A stretch of DNA of 5,139 bases from Deltaproteobacteria bacterium (GTDB taxonomy: Bacteria; Desulfobacterota; Binatia; UBA9968): NCBI GenBank assembly GCA_005878685.1, contig VBLN01000253.1:1-5139 (forward strand), in the 5' to 3' direction. A model generated the notes under the pieces. The model did not search any database and was not told where the DNA came from. It saw only the letters and a list, made by a program, of their open reading frames with translations. Positions 1-4,786 of the stretch are shown piece by piece; positions within the stretch are counted from its first letter, which is position 1, and every line of letters starts with the position of its first letter. A program made the position numbers and the translations under genes.

Positions 1-1
1 G

Positions 2-94
2 TAAGTGTTGCATCTAAAGGGCTTAACTCTACTGTAAGTCTTTTGTTTGCAGCACTTGCGAGGAGATTCATAAGTGTTGCAGCTAAAGGACTTA
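2..94. repeat. Three-copy 24-bp imperfect palindromic repeat, alternating orientation
   Basis: Copies lie at 2-25, 35-58 and 71-94. The first and third are direct copies differing at two positions. The middle one matches the reverse complement less well, with about six mismatches. Every copy begins with TAAGT. Copies one and three also end in ACTTA, so each is itself an interrupted palindrome. Start-to-start spacing is 33 and 36 bp. The 9-12 bp gaps are far too short for CRISPR spacers. The cluster lies in the presumed 5' leader downstream of the strong minus-strand promoter at 223-250. It could be a dispersed intergenic repeat, a regulator-binding array or RNA structure; the sequence does not decide. 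Confidence 0.6.
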
Positions 95-222
95 TAGGGG
101 GTGGGGGTTGGCGAGAGAGTAACGCTTTGGGATGGGGAGATTCTAGAGGAGTTAGAAGGACCGCGTGGCGGGCGGGCATGGCTTAGAAGGGCGGGGGTGA
201 CTCTTGCCGACCTAACGAAAAC

Positions 223-250
223 ATTATAGCATATTGATATAGTTTGTCAA
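223..250 (-). promoter_or_regulatory. Perfect-consensus sigma70-type promoter firing leftward
   Basis: On the minus strand TTGACA (250-245) and TATAAT (228-223) both match the consensus at all six positions, with a 16-bp AT-rich spacer. Transcription would start near 216 and run leftward through the repeat cluster and off the window, so the gene served is outside. It lies just beyond the hicA remnant and marks the start of a separate unit. The at least 215-nt leader has no convincing gene in this window. Confidence 0.65.
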
Positions 251-258
251 TGATTACT

Positions 259-451
259 TTAAGTGGTTTGGATTCTTTCGGATAGCGAGAGGCGCTTCAA
301 ATTGGCACTGGGAACTACGAAGAAGTGTGATGAGGGAGCCGTGGTGCGGCGGGAGTCAAGGAAGTTGCTCCTCGGTTCGGTCTACAGAAAAGCCCTTCTT
401 TTGAAGGGCGCGGACGATGTCCTTTCCCGTAACACGGGGAAGACGCGTCAT
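259..451 (-). pseudogene. hicA: hicA mRNA-interferase toxin remnant (frameshifted, catalytic His absent)
   Basis: HicA toxins are small double-stranded-RNA-binding-fold ribonucleases that stop growth by cleaving mRNA and are neutralised by HicB. The ATG at 451-449 overlaps the hicB stop as ATGA, the usual hicB-hicA junction. The first 25 or so residues are classic HicA: MTRLPRVTGKDIVRAL, then QKKGF. The frame closes at TGA 358-356 after 31 codons. In the +1 frame the sequence continues as RSNFLD and stays open to TAA at 261-259, giving about 64 codons in total, close to normal HicA size. Where HicA carries its catalytic Gly-Ser-His, this frame reads Arg-Ser-Asn, so even a repaired frame would lack the histidine. 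The N-terminal match is clear; the C-terminal half is too degraded to align by eye. A 31-residue peptide could still be made, but toxin activity is unlikely. Confidence 0.65.
388..409 (-). terminator. Terminator-like hairpin inside the hicA remnant
   Basis: On the minus strand GCCCTTC-AAAA-GAAGGGC is a perfect 7-bp stem with a 4-nt loop, followed at once by TTTTCT. This resembles a weak intrinsic terminator. It lies inside the conserved HicA coding part (Ala-Leu-Gln-Lys-Lys-Gly-Phe), so the symmetry may simply follow from codon content. The U-run is short. Confidence 0.2.
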
Positions 452-663
452 ACGGAAATCTGCTGGATGCCGATCAGTTCGAGGGAGCCTGGGTCTCCAT
501 TTTGCTCTTCCAAGCAAAGCTGGATCACTTCGCGCGCGCGCTTCATCAGAGTGTCGAGGTTCTTGGCCTGAGTGTGGCAGCCGTGAAGAGCGGGAACAGT
601 CGCGACGTAGTAGCCTTCCTCGTCCTGCTCAATCAACACGGTGAATTTTCTCTTTTGCTTCAA
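448..663 (-). CDS. hicB: HicB-family antitoxin (UPF0150-like), now without a working toxin
   Basis: HicB antitoxins bind and block HicA and often repress their own operon. The product has the typical core: KFTVLIEQDEEGYYVATVPA followed by LHGCHTQ, then an amphipathic helix (LDTLMKRAREVIQLCLEE). This is the partial RNase-H-like fold of the short HicB class; no clear C-terminal DNA-binding domain is visible. I chose the TTG at 663-661 because AGAGGA lies 7 nt upstream (676-671) and because the resulting 71-residue protein begins three or four residues before the conserved beta strand, as in relatives. An in-frame ATG at 693 would add ten residues but has no Shine-Dalgarno. The gene overlaps the hicA remnant by ATGA. 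With hicA broken, the antitoxin is orphaned; it may persist as a solitary regulator or an anti-toxin against related HicA, which is inference. Confidence 0.8.
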   Translation of the reverse strand: MKQKRKFTVLIEQDEEGYYVATVPALHGCHTQAKNLDTLMKRAREVIQLCLEEQNGDPGSLELIGIQQISV

Positions 664-670
664 ACGAGTG

Positions 671-676
671 TCCTCT
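671..676 (-). promoter_or_regulatory. Shine-Dalgarno that decides the hicB start
   Basis: AGAGGA on the minus strand, preceded by AA, sits 7 nt before the TTG at 663. It lies inside the extended frame beginning at ATG 693, which lacks any such site, and so favours the shorter protein. Confidence 0.5.
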
Positions 677-848
677 TTGCGAAAGTCTATCATGAAAGGC
701 AACGGGCGTGAGGCGGACAGACTTGAGCTTGGCTGACGTGGGGCGGGATGGCAGATCGTCCGGGGAAAAGAAAATGAAGGAAGATTCAAACCCGCGTATG
801 TGGCACCCACCTGCGCACGAAGCGGCCACCCGCCCTGCGAGATTCGGT

Positions 849-3005
849 CTACTGTGACCCGCGGGTGCTGTAAAGCCTAAGATCCTCATCGGTGACTTCA
901 TCGGGTGGTACAAGCTTGTAGTGTTTTTCGGCCGCGATTCCTAAGCCCTCTTCGCCTTCCTCAAATTCGAACAATGCTATCACCCCACCTTGCATGAACT
1001 GCGCGCCTATTGGGCGGCAAATAAGGGAAGGAAACTTGTGCGCACAAACAGCAAGGTCCTGTTCTATCTGGACAATGTTGAGTTTGTCGGAGCCGCCCTT
1101 CGCTTGGACTGGAAAAACATAGTGCGCACCTTTCTTGTCTAAGCCCACGTATATTTCGTCAGTTTCAGCCTGGCCCATATTAGGAACAGATGTCCGGAGG
1201 TGGTTTTGCAAAGAATAGCAAGCCACGCCGGTGAAAATGTCGACCAACCGGTTGTAGCGCAGCTTGGCAAGAAGGGCTTGTTCGTCGCTGAGCGCGTATT
1301 TCGCCACAACGCCCGGAGTTGCGTCCGGTACTTTGGTGATTGCGAGATTCTCGTTCGGAGCTATAGGTTTGTCTGGTATCAAGACAAAGCGATATTTACC
1401 CCTACCGGCGGGGCGGATGATCCACGTTTCTGCCTCTCCAGCATGCTTCTTGATCGATTGCGGCAGCCCTGCCCTGTACCGGAAGGTATAGATGAGGTCA
1501 CCTAGGTTTTTCGGCTCTTTCAAACCTAATTCTTTGGCAACCAATAGAAGTTCCTCACGGTCGAAGTCGAGCTCACGCATGCCCTTTTTGAACTTTGACT
1601 GAAAGATCTTCTCGATGATGGCGCTGTAAAGGTTTTTTTCGTTCATCAGCATAGTCCTTGACCTGTTCTTTGCTCCCCGCCAGCGTAGGAGCACGACCTC
1701 TTCTCTAAGCTGCTCCTTTGTAGCCGTAGCGAGGCGTGTCCTGAATAAGTCGATGCCTGTCACTTCATAGCCGAGCGAGTCAGCAATGTCTGCGAGCAAC
1801 TGGCCAGTTCGGATCATCACGCGCAGATATGAGGCTTGGTCACCGACCACGTATGCGAGCTGAGCTCCGGGACGAAGCACAGTGCGGAGATCAGACAGGT
1901 GCTTAGCCATTCCGCCAAAATAGAGTCTAGTCACTCGGGCATACAGCCTCTCAAAACCCGAGGTCTTGCCAAGTTCTATTCGCCGCTTTTCTATAGCTTC
2001 GGCGATGCTTTGGATTTCTTCGTGGTCAGAGACGAGTACATCGTCACGGTCACTCTTGTAAACGCCTCTGGTATTAGACCTGACCAGATCCTGCTTTAGG
2101 GCGCGCAGATCTTGCTTATTTCGGATAAATCCCAGCAAAACTGACTCTAGGCGCGTCGTGCGGGTGTAGTCTTTCTCGTTAGGGTATGGTGGTGATGTGA
2201 TTACCGCATCGATTGAATTGGGTTGCAGGACACTCAAAATGTTCCGTGAATCGGCTCGATGTACAGTTGCAGATGTGAGGTTGCGATGCCGCACAGTCCG
2301 AAGGTCATCCGTGATCGCTTGGATCGCATCGAGCCAGAATGTGACTGCCGGGGCATCGGATTTCGGTGGTCCGACGCCGACTTCTGGTCCGAATTCTAGA
2401 TTACTTATTTCGAAAACTAGAGCCTTTGCAAGCGCAAGACGCTCGTATCGGGTGAGGACATCGTGTCTGAACTCCTGAATTGATTCCAGCAGCACTAGTA
2501 CCCTGTGAAGGGGCACAGGGCTGATCGAATTGGTAAGGAGTAGTGCTTCTGCCTCATGGGGCAAACGGCGGAGGCTGAGAGGATTCATCTTCGGCTTGCC
2601 AGCTCTGAAGAGCGGCATGTTCTGATATTCCTCGAGACCATCAAGCGCAAGCCTCTTGCATGCTGAAGCCGCTATCCCCTTCGCATGCTTGAGAAGTGCG
2701 CCGGGATCAGCCTCCCAATTGACCTTTACTCGCGTCGCGAAGCAGGGGATCGGGTTAGCTTCGATTCCTACGCTGGGTATTCCTAGCTTCTTGCATTCGA
2801 CGAGAGTAGTGCCCGTGCCGCAAAAAGGATCAAGGACGATTGCACTTTCCGTGATTCCGAAGCGCTCCAGATAGCTGCGTACGAGATGCGGTGGAAATGA
2901 GAGGACGAAACGATACCAATCGTGGACGCTATGGTCCTCCGCTCGAAGCTTGTTGTTGTCTCTCAGTGCCTGCGGGTTAGGCCGTAGTGCGGCGGCTTGA
3001 CTCAT
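849..3005 (-). CDS. DNA amino-methyltransferase fused to a PD-(D/E)XK/Mrr-like nuclease domain (putative single-chain restriction-modification enzyme)
   Basis: This 718-residue protein has two parts. Residues 1-445 are an S-adenosylmethionine-dependent DNA methyltransferase of the N6_N4 type. A motif-X-like stretch (HDWYRFVLSFPPHLV, 28-42) precedes motif I DPFCGTGTT (59-67) and the motif II region VGIEANP (79-85). Catalytic motif IV is TSPPY (270-274), and a VI-VIII-like block follows at 362-390. SPPY is more typical of N4-cytosine than N6-adenine enzymes. About 200 residues separate motifs I and IV, perhaps including target recognition. Residues 454-718 look like an endonuclease: ETDEIYVGLD (614-623) then FPVQAKG (631-637) fit the D/E...(Q)xK pattern of Mrr-like PD-(D/E)XK nucleases, and the stretch LRYNRLVDIF...YSLQNHLRT (582-605) is probably its conserved core. 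Similar nuclease domains occur as separate proteins, as far as I recall. The likely role is self versus non-self DNA discrimination, as in type IIG-like systems. ATG 3005 has no good Shine-Dalgarno. Family assignment is firm for the methyltransferase, moderate for the nuclease. Confidence 0.85.
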   Translation of the reverse strand: MSQAAALRPNPQALRDNNKLRAEDHSVHDWYRFVLSFPPHLVRSYLERFGITESAIVLDPFCGTGTTLVECKKLGIPSVGIEANPIPCFATRVKVNWEADPGALLKHAKGIAASACKRLALDGLEEYQNMPLFRAGKPKMNPLSLRRLPHEAEALLLTNSISPVPLHRVLVLLESIQEFRHDVLTRYERLALAKALVFEISNLEFGPEVGVGPPKSDAPAVTFWLDAIQAITDDLRTVRHRNLTSATVHRADSRNILSVLQPNSIDAVITSPPYPNEKDYTRTTRLESVLLGFIRNKQDLRALKQDLVRSNTRGVYKSDRDDVLVSDHEEIQSIAEAIEKRRIELGKTSGFERLYARVTRLYFGGMAKHLSDLRTVLRPGAQLAYVVGDQASYLRVMIRTGQLLADIADSLGYEVTGIDLFRTRLATATKEQLREEVVLLRWRGAKNRSRTMLMNEKNLYSAIIEKIFQSKFKKGMRELDFDREELLLVAKELGLKEPKNLGDLIYTFRYRAGLPQSIKKHAGEAETWIIRPAGRGKYRFVLIPDKPIAPNENLAITKVPDATPGVVAKYALSDEQALLAKLRYNRLVDIFTGVACYSLQNHLRTSVPNMGQAETDEIYVGLDKKGAHYVFPVQAKGGSDKLNIVQIEQDLAVCAHKFPSLICRPIGAQFMQGGVIALFEFEEGEEGLGIAAEKHYKLVPPDEVTDEDLRLYSTRGSQ
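1644..1658 (-). promoter_or_regulatory. Possible internal ribosome site and ATG for a free nuclease
   Basis: Inside the fusion gene, AGGA (1658-1655) stands 8 nt before an in-frame ATG (1646-1644), which is Met454. This falls at the visible joint between the methyltransferase (ending ...VVLLRWRGAKNRSR) and the nuclease domain (starting MNEKNLYSAIIEKIF). Initiation here would give a separate 265-residue nuclease. It may be a working internal start or a relic of two genes that fused. Confidence 0.35.
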
Positions 3006-3036
3006 AGTTCAAAGGGGGATGCTATCACGAAGCGTC

Positions 3037-3064
3037 AGTATATTGTCGCTCTGCAGTTTATGAA
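3037..3064 (-). promoter_or_regulatory. Candidate promoter of the methyltransferase-nuclease gene
   Basis: On the minus strand TTCATA (3064-3059) and TATACT (3042-3037) are separated by 16 bp. The -10 matches consensus at five of six positions and the -35 at four. The start would be near 3030, about 25 nt before the ATG at 3005. It is a weak to moderate match chosen by position. Confidence 0.35.
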
Positions 3065-3118
3065 TTCAAGAAAGTAAATGGCGGTGCCATTCGCGTTTCT
3101 CCTATAAGTTTCGCTCGG

Positions 3119-3147
3119 CTGACAACATTCTAAATAAGACGTAGAAT
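3119..3147 (+). promoter_or_regulatory. Promoter of the Rap1a/Tai-like gene
   Basis: CTGACA (3119-3124) and TAGAAT (3142-3147), each five of six to consensus, are spaced by exactly 17 bp. Transcription would begin near 3154, leaving a short leader that holds the Shine-Dalgarno. The arrangement is divergent from the methyltransferase-nuclease gene. Confidence 0.6.
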
Positions 3148-3160
3148 CGCGCAACGGATG

Positions 3161-3165
3161 GGAGG
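3161..3165 (+). promoter_or_regulatory. Shine-Dalgarno supporting a GTG start
   Basis: GGAGG ends 5 nt before the GTG at 3171. It is the best ribosome site in the window and justifies the non-ATG start, which also opens directly into a signal-peptide-like hydrophobic stretch. Confidence 0.6.
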
Positions 3166-3170
3166 CTGCC

Positions 3171-3614
3171 GTGCGCCTACTTCTTGTTTCGGCACTGCTT
3201 GCACTCTTCTTTATTTGTTCGCGTGCCAGCACTGGCTTTGTTTGTTTGCCTGCCAGCACTGGCCCAAAGAGCACACCGGAGCAGCCGGATATCAGCCGAT
3301 CGGGCCGCGACTTCTTAGAAGTCTGTTCCAGCATAGACAGTGAAGGGAACAGAGACCCTGCCCGCATCTATCGTGATGCTACCTGTCTGGGCTGGGTGGA
3401 AGGCTTCGCCGATGGCTTCCTGGTGCATGATGAGCTGCTCGGTGTCCCGAGAAGGGACAGGCTGGCCTGCGTGTCCCGTGGAGTGAGCACGATCCAAATC
3501 GTTCGCGTCATGAAGAAATACCTCGCTGACAATCCTGAGAAGGCACACCGCGCAACCCGTTACATAGCCTCGCTTGCGCTGGCGGGCGCATTTCCGTGTA
3601 AAGCGGGAAAGTAG
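3171..3614 (+). CDS. Secreted Rap1a/Tai-family immunity-like protein
   Basis: The 147-residue product starts with a signal peptide (MR then LLLVSALLALFF, residues 1-15), so it should act in the periplasm or be exported. No proper lipobox precedes Cys16 or Cys25. The mature part follows the Rap1a/Tai plan, in which known members neutralise type VI secretion amidase effectors: FLEVC (48-52), CLGWVEGFADG (72-82), Cys100 followed by a Ser-Arg-Gly-Val-Ser stretch, the helix IQIVRVMKKYLADNP (108-122), and a C-terminal AGAFPC (138-143). Cys52, Cys72, Cys100 and Cys143 are the likely two disulfides. No effector or secretion gene is next to it, so a role as true immunity protein is unproven; orphan members are common and may have other functions. 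The region at residues 15-30 carries a nine-residue tandem duplication (FICSRASTG / FVCLPASTG). GTG start with GGAGG at 3161. Confidence 0.75.
   Translation: MRLLLVSALLALFFICSRASTGFVCLPASTGPKSTPEQPDISRSGRDFLEVCSSIDSEGNRDPARIYRDATCLGWVEGFADGFLVHDELLGVPRRDRLACVSRGVSTIQIVRVMKKYLADNPEKAHRATRYIASLALAGAFPCKAGK
3214..3267 (+). repeat. 27-bp tandem duplication in the signal-peptide region
   Basis: Units 3214-3240 and 3241-3267 match at 21 of their first 23 bases. Each contains the 12-bp palindrome GCCAGCACTGGC (3225-3236 and 3252-3263). The period is nine codons, so the frame is kept and the peptide repeats as FICSRASTG / FVCLPASTG, just after the hydrophobic core of the signal peptide. Confidence 0.75.
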
Positions 3615-3622
3615 CGATGGGA

Positions 3623-3685
3623 AGTGGCGAGTGAGGAGTGACCAGTGGCGAGTGGCGAGTGGCGAGTGGCGAGTGGCGAGTGAGG
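3623..3685 (+). repeat. Heptameric minisatellite, consensus AGTGGCG, nine units
   Basis: Nine consecutive 7-mers run from 3623 to 3685: AGTGGCG, AGTGAGG, AGTGACC, five perfect AGTGGCG (3644-3678) and AGTGAGG. Variant units flank the perfect core, the usual pattern when slippage keeps expanding the middle. It begins 8 nt after the upstream stop codon. Such heptamers recur in acidobacterial genomes, from memory. Copy number is likely to vary between strains. Confidence 0.85.
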
Positions 3686-3711
3686 AAGGAGGAAGAGAGA
3701 TTTCTCCCTGC

Positions 3712-3763
3712 GCAGGCCGACCGCCCCGATCGGAATCGGGGCGGGAAGAAAACGTCGGCCTGC
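3712..3763. repeat. Nested inverted repeat (two stacked stems)
   Basis: The inner arms CCGCCCCGAT (3721-3730) and ATCGGGGCGG (3735-3744) pair perfectly over 10 bp with a CGGA loop. The outer arms GCAGGCCGA (3712-3720) and TCGGCCTGC (3755-3763) pair perfectly over 9 bp, leaving a one-sided purine-rich bulge at 3745-3754. This could form a stable RNA or DNA hairpin, but no T-run follows, so a simple intrinsic terminator is not supported. A dispersed intergenic repeat is likely. Confidence 0.6.
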
Positions 3764-3886
3764 TCCGTTCGGTCCCGTAAGATTATCCGGGATGCAAACG
3801 ACGCAAATGACGGGCGGTGGGGCCCGTTCGTGGGCGTTGCGCGCGAGGACACGATCCATTCGGCTACGCTCAGGACAAGAAAAGGC

Positions 3887-3904
3887 GCGGCCCTAAAGGG
3901 CCGC
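3887..3904. repeat. Short GC-rich hairpin
   Basis: GCGGCCC (3887-3893) and GGGCCGC (3898-3904) pair perfectly around TAAA. No T-run follows on either strand. It stands just outside the end of the higA frame and may act as a weak transcription stop or be part of an intergenic repeat. Confidence 0.4.
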
Positions 3905-3919
3905 CTCTACAAGGGCTCT

Positions 3920-4465
3920 TTACGGAGAGCTGCGCCGGGGAGAGGTTACCAGAGGAGGGGGAGGAGACGGGAGCGGGTGCGGAGGCAGTAGTCGGAATAG
4001 CCGGGGAGGTCGCGGCAGAGCATTCTTTCTTCGTTGAGGAGGCGGAGGACGATCAAGGGGATAACGCAGCTCGGCGCTGACGTGAAAAAAGCGGGCTAGT
4101 TTTTTAGCTTGGGCCTTGCTGATGGAACGCTTGCCATGGAATACCTCGGAAGTAATGCCTTTCGATCCGAAGAGTTTCCAGAGGCCTTTTTGAGTCAGAT
4201 GGCGAGCCTCCATGAGATGGTGAAGCGTCTGGTGAGGACTGGACTTGCGGATGGGATAGCGGCGCTCCTCGTAATCATCAATCAAGACGGTCAGCAATTC
4301 GGCGAGCTCTTTTTCTTCGGGTGAAGGATCCTCGATTTCATCGAGGCGAAGCAATTCGCCGGTGAGCCGCACGCATTCGTCATCCGCGCGGATGACGTGA
4401 GGAAGCGTCCGGCGCAGCAGTTGCCCGTATGCTTTCTCATCCAGCTCTGGGGTGATCGTGCTCAT
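3920..4465 (-). CDS. higA: HigA-type antitoxin, XRE helix-turn-helix, with aberrant C-terminal tail
   Basis: HigA binds the HigB toxin and represses the higBA operon. Residues 1-133 of this 181-residue protein are a normal HigA: an N-terminal helical part (ELDEKAYGQLLRRTLPHVI) and a helix-turn-helix at about 78-131 (QTLHHLMEARHLTQKGLWKLF ... GKRSISKAQAKKLARFFHVS). Family members usually end just after this point (...ELFI). Here, exactly after Leu133 (nt 4067), the frame enters a copy of the ICMT gene 3' end in the wrong frame. That adds 48 residues rich in Pro and Arg, with no recognisable fold, before TAA at 3920. The native stop has been lost. I chose ATG 4465 because it overlaps the higB stop as ATGA; a GTG at 4474 lies only 2 nt from AAAGGA. 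DNA binding may survive; effects on stability or toxin binding are unknown. Confidence 0.85.
   Translation of the reverse strand: MSTITPELDEKAYGQLLRRTLPHVIRADDECVRLTGELLRLDEIEDPSPEEKELAELLTVLIDDYEERRYPIRKSSPHQTLHHLMEARHLTQKGLWKLFGSKGITSEVFHGKRSISKAQAKKLARFFHVSAELRYPLDRPPPPQRRKNALPRPPRLFRLLPPHPLPSPPPPLVTSPRRSSP
3946..4066 (-). pseudogene. 3'-end remnant of the ICMT-type methyltransferase gene (intact C-terminal coding sequence)
   Basis: Read one frame off higA, this segment encodes VIPLIVLRLLNEERML, then CRDLPGYSDYC, then LRTRSRLLPLLW and a TAA at 3948-3946. This is a textbook C-terminus of isoprenylcysteine carboxyl methyltransferase-like membrane proteins (RDLPGY...Y...R.RL.P..W). It matches 4815-4915 at 98 of 101 aligned bases plus 20 extra bases (4002-4021). 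It has no start of its own and is cut off from the rest of the gene by higBA. It is translated only out of frame, as the tail of HigA. Confidence 0.8.
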
Positions 4466-4749
4466 TGTTTCCACGTTCCTTTCTCATATTCGGAATGCGT
4501 CAGGAGATGCAAGACAAAAACGATTTGCGCCCTGTAATTCACGCGCGCAATCAAACGATACTTGTTCCCAGCGATGTTGAAGACGGTTCTACGGCCGACC
4601 AGATCGGCGTTGTGATAGACCTGCTTCAAATCGGCAGGTGTCCTCCAATTCGCACTACGCACCACGGCGTACCACGATTCGAGACTGGCTTTCGCGTCCG
4701 GGTGCTTTTGCCAGAACTCTTCCAGGGCGCCGCGCTTAATGATGCGCAT
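4462..4749 (-). CDS. higB: HigB-family toxin (RelE-fold mRNA interferase)
   Basis: HigB toxins of this class cleave mRNA, usually at the ribosome, and are held inactive by HigA. The 95-residue product matches the family along its length: MRIIKRGALEEFWQKHPDA at the start, LESWYAVVRSANWRTPADLK (23-42), the signature VFNIAGNKYRLIARVNY (56-72), and a C-terminal THSEYEK (84-90) in place of the common THAEYDK. Nothing is truncated, so the toxin is probably active. It is the first gene of higBA and overlaps higA by ATGA. The ATG at 4749 has no Shine-Dalgarno, and the predicted transcript start lies very close, so near-leaderless translation is possible. The inverted repeat at 4760-4776 is a likely HigA operator. 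Confidence 0.88.
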   Translation of the reverse strand: MRIIKRGALEEFWQKHPDAKASLESWYAVVRSANWRTPADLKQVYHNADLVGRRTVFNIAGNKYRLIARVNYRAQIVFVLHLLTHSEYEKGTWKQ

Positions 4750-4757
4750 GAGGGGCT

Positions 4758-4786
4758 ATGTTCTCACAAAGAGAACTAGAGGTCAA
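4758..4786 (-). promoter_or_regulatory. higBA promoter with overlapping operator palindrome
   Basis: On the minus strand TTGACC (4786-4781) and GAACAT (4763-4758) are 17 bp apart; the -35 is good, the -10 poor (three of six). Across the spacer and -10 lies GTTCTC-ACAAA-GAGAAC (4760-4776), a perfect 6-bp inverted repeat, placed as expected for autorepression by HigA or the HigBA complex. It ends 10 nt before the higB ATG. Confidence 0.5.

Larger units (their letters stand above)
3615..3919. other. Gene-free, repeat-rich intergenic stretch
   Basis: Between the Rap1a/Tai-like gene and the higA tail no frame has a ribosome site or recognisable protein. Frames that stay open here read through repeats. 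The stretch holds the AGTGGCG minisatellite, a nested hairpin, and a short hairpin around 3887-3904. It also includes CATTCGGCTACGCTCAGGAC (3858-3877), which resembles a widely dispersed intergenic sequence as far as I recall. It probably separates two convergent units, and the hairpins could help end transcription, though no T-run follows them. Confidence 0.6.

Noticed and set aside
2..94. Short CRISPR array
   Set aside because: The repeats alternate in orientation, differ in sequence and have only 9-12 bp between them, and no cas gene is present.
1..179. Open minus-strand frame from an ATG at 179 to the left edge
   Set aside because: It has no ribosome site, reads through the palindromic repeats and a proline-coding G-rich tract, and resembles no protein. 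It looks like chance openness in GC-rich repeats.
664..810. Longer hicB frame starting at 810 or 693
   Set aside because: The added residues have no family match and no Shine-Dalgarno. The TTG at 663 has both a good site and the expected protein length.
629..913. 94-residue minus-strand frame overlapping the end of the methyltransferase-nuclease gene
   Set aside because: It overlaps the true gene and hicB in another frame, and shows no recognisable motif or start signal.
3035..3367. 110-residue minus-strand frame opposite the Rap1a/Tai-like gene
   Set aside because: It lies antisense to a well-supported gene and its promoter, and has no ribosome site or family features.
3712..3763. Intrinsic terminator
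   Set aside because: The stems are strong, but neither strand has a T-run after them; it is listed as an inverted repeat instead.
3508..3991. Several frames with repeated SGEWRVA or RHSPLAT peptides
   Set aside because: They are translations of the AGTGGCG minisatellite and adjoining hairpins on either strand, not proteins.
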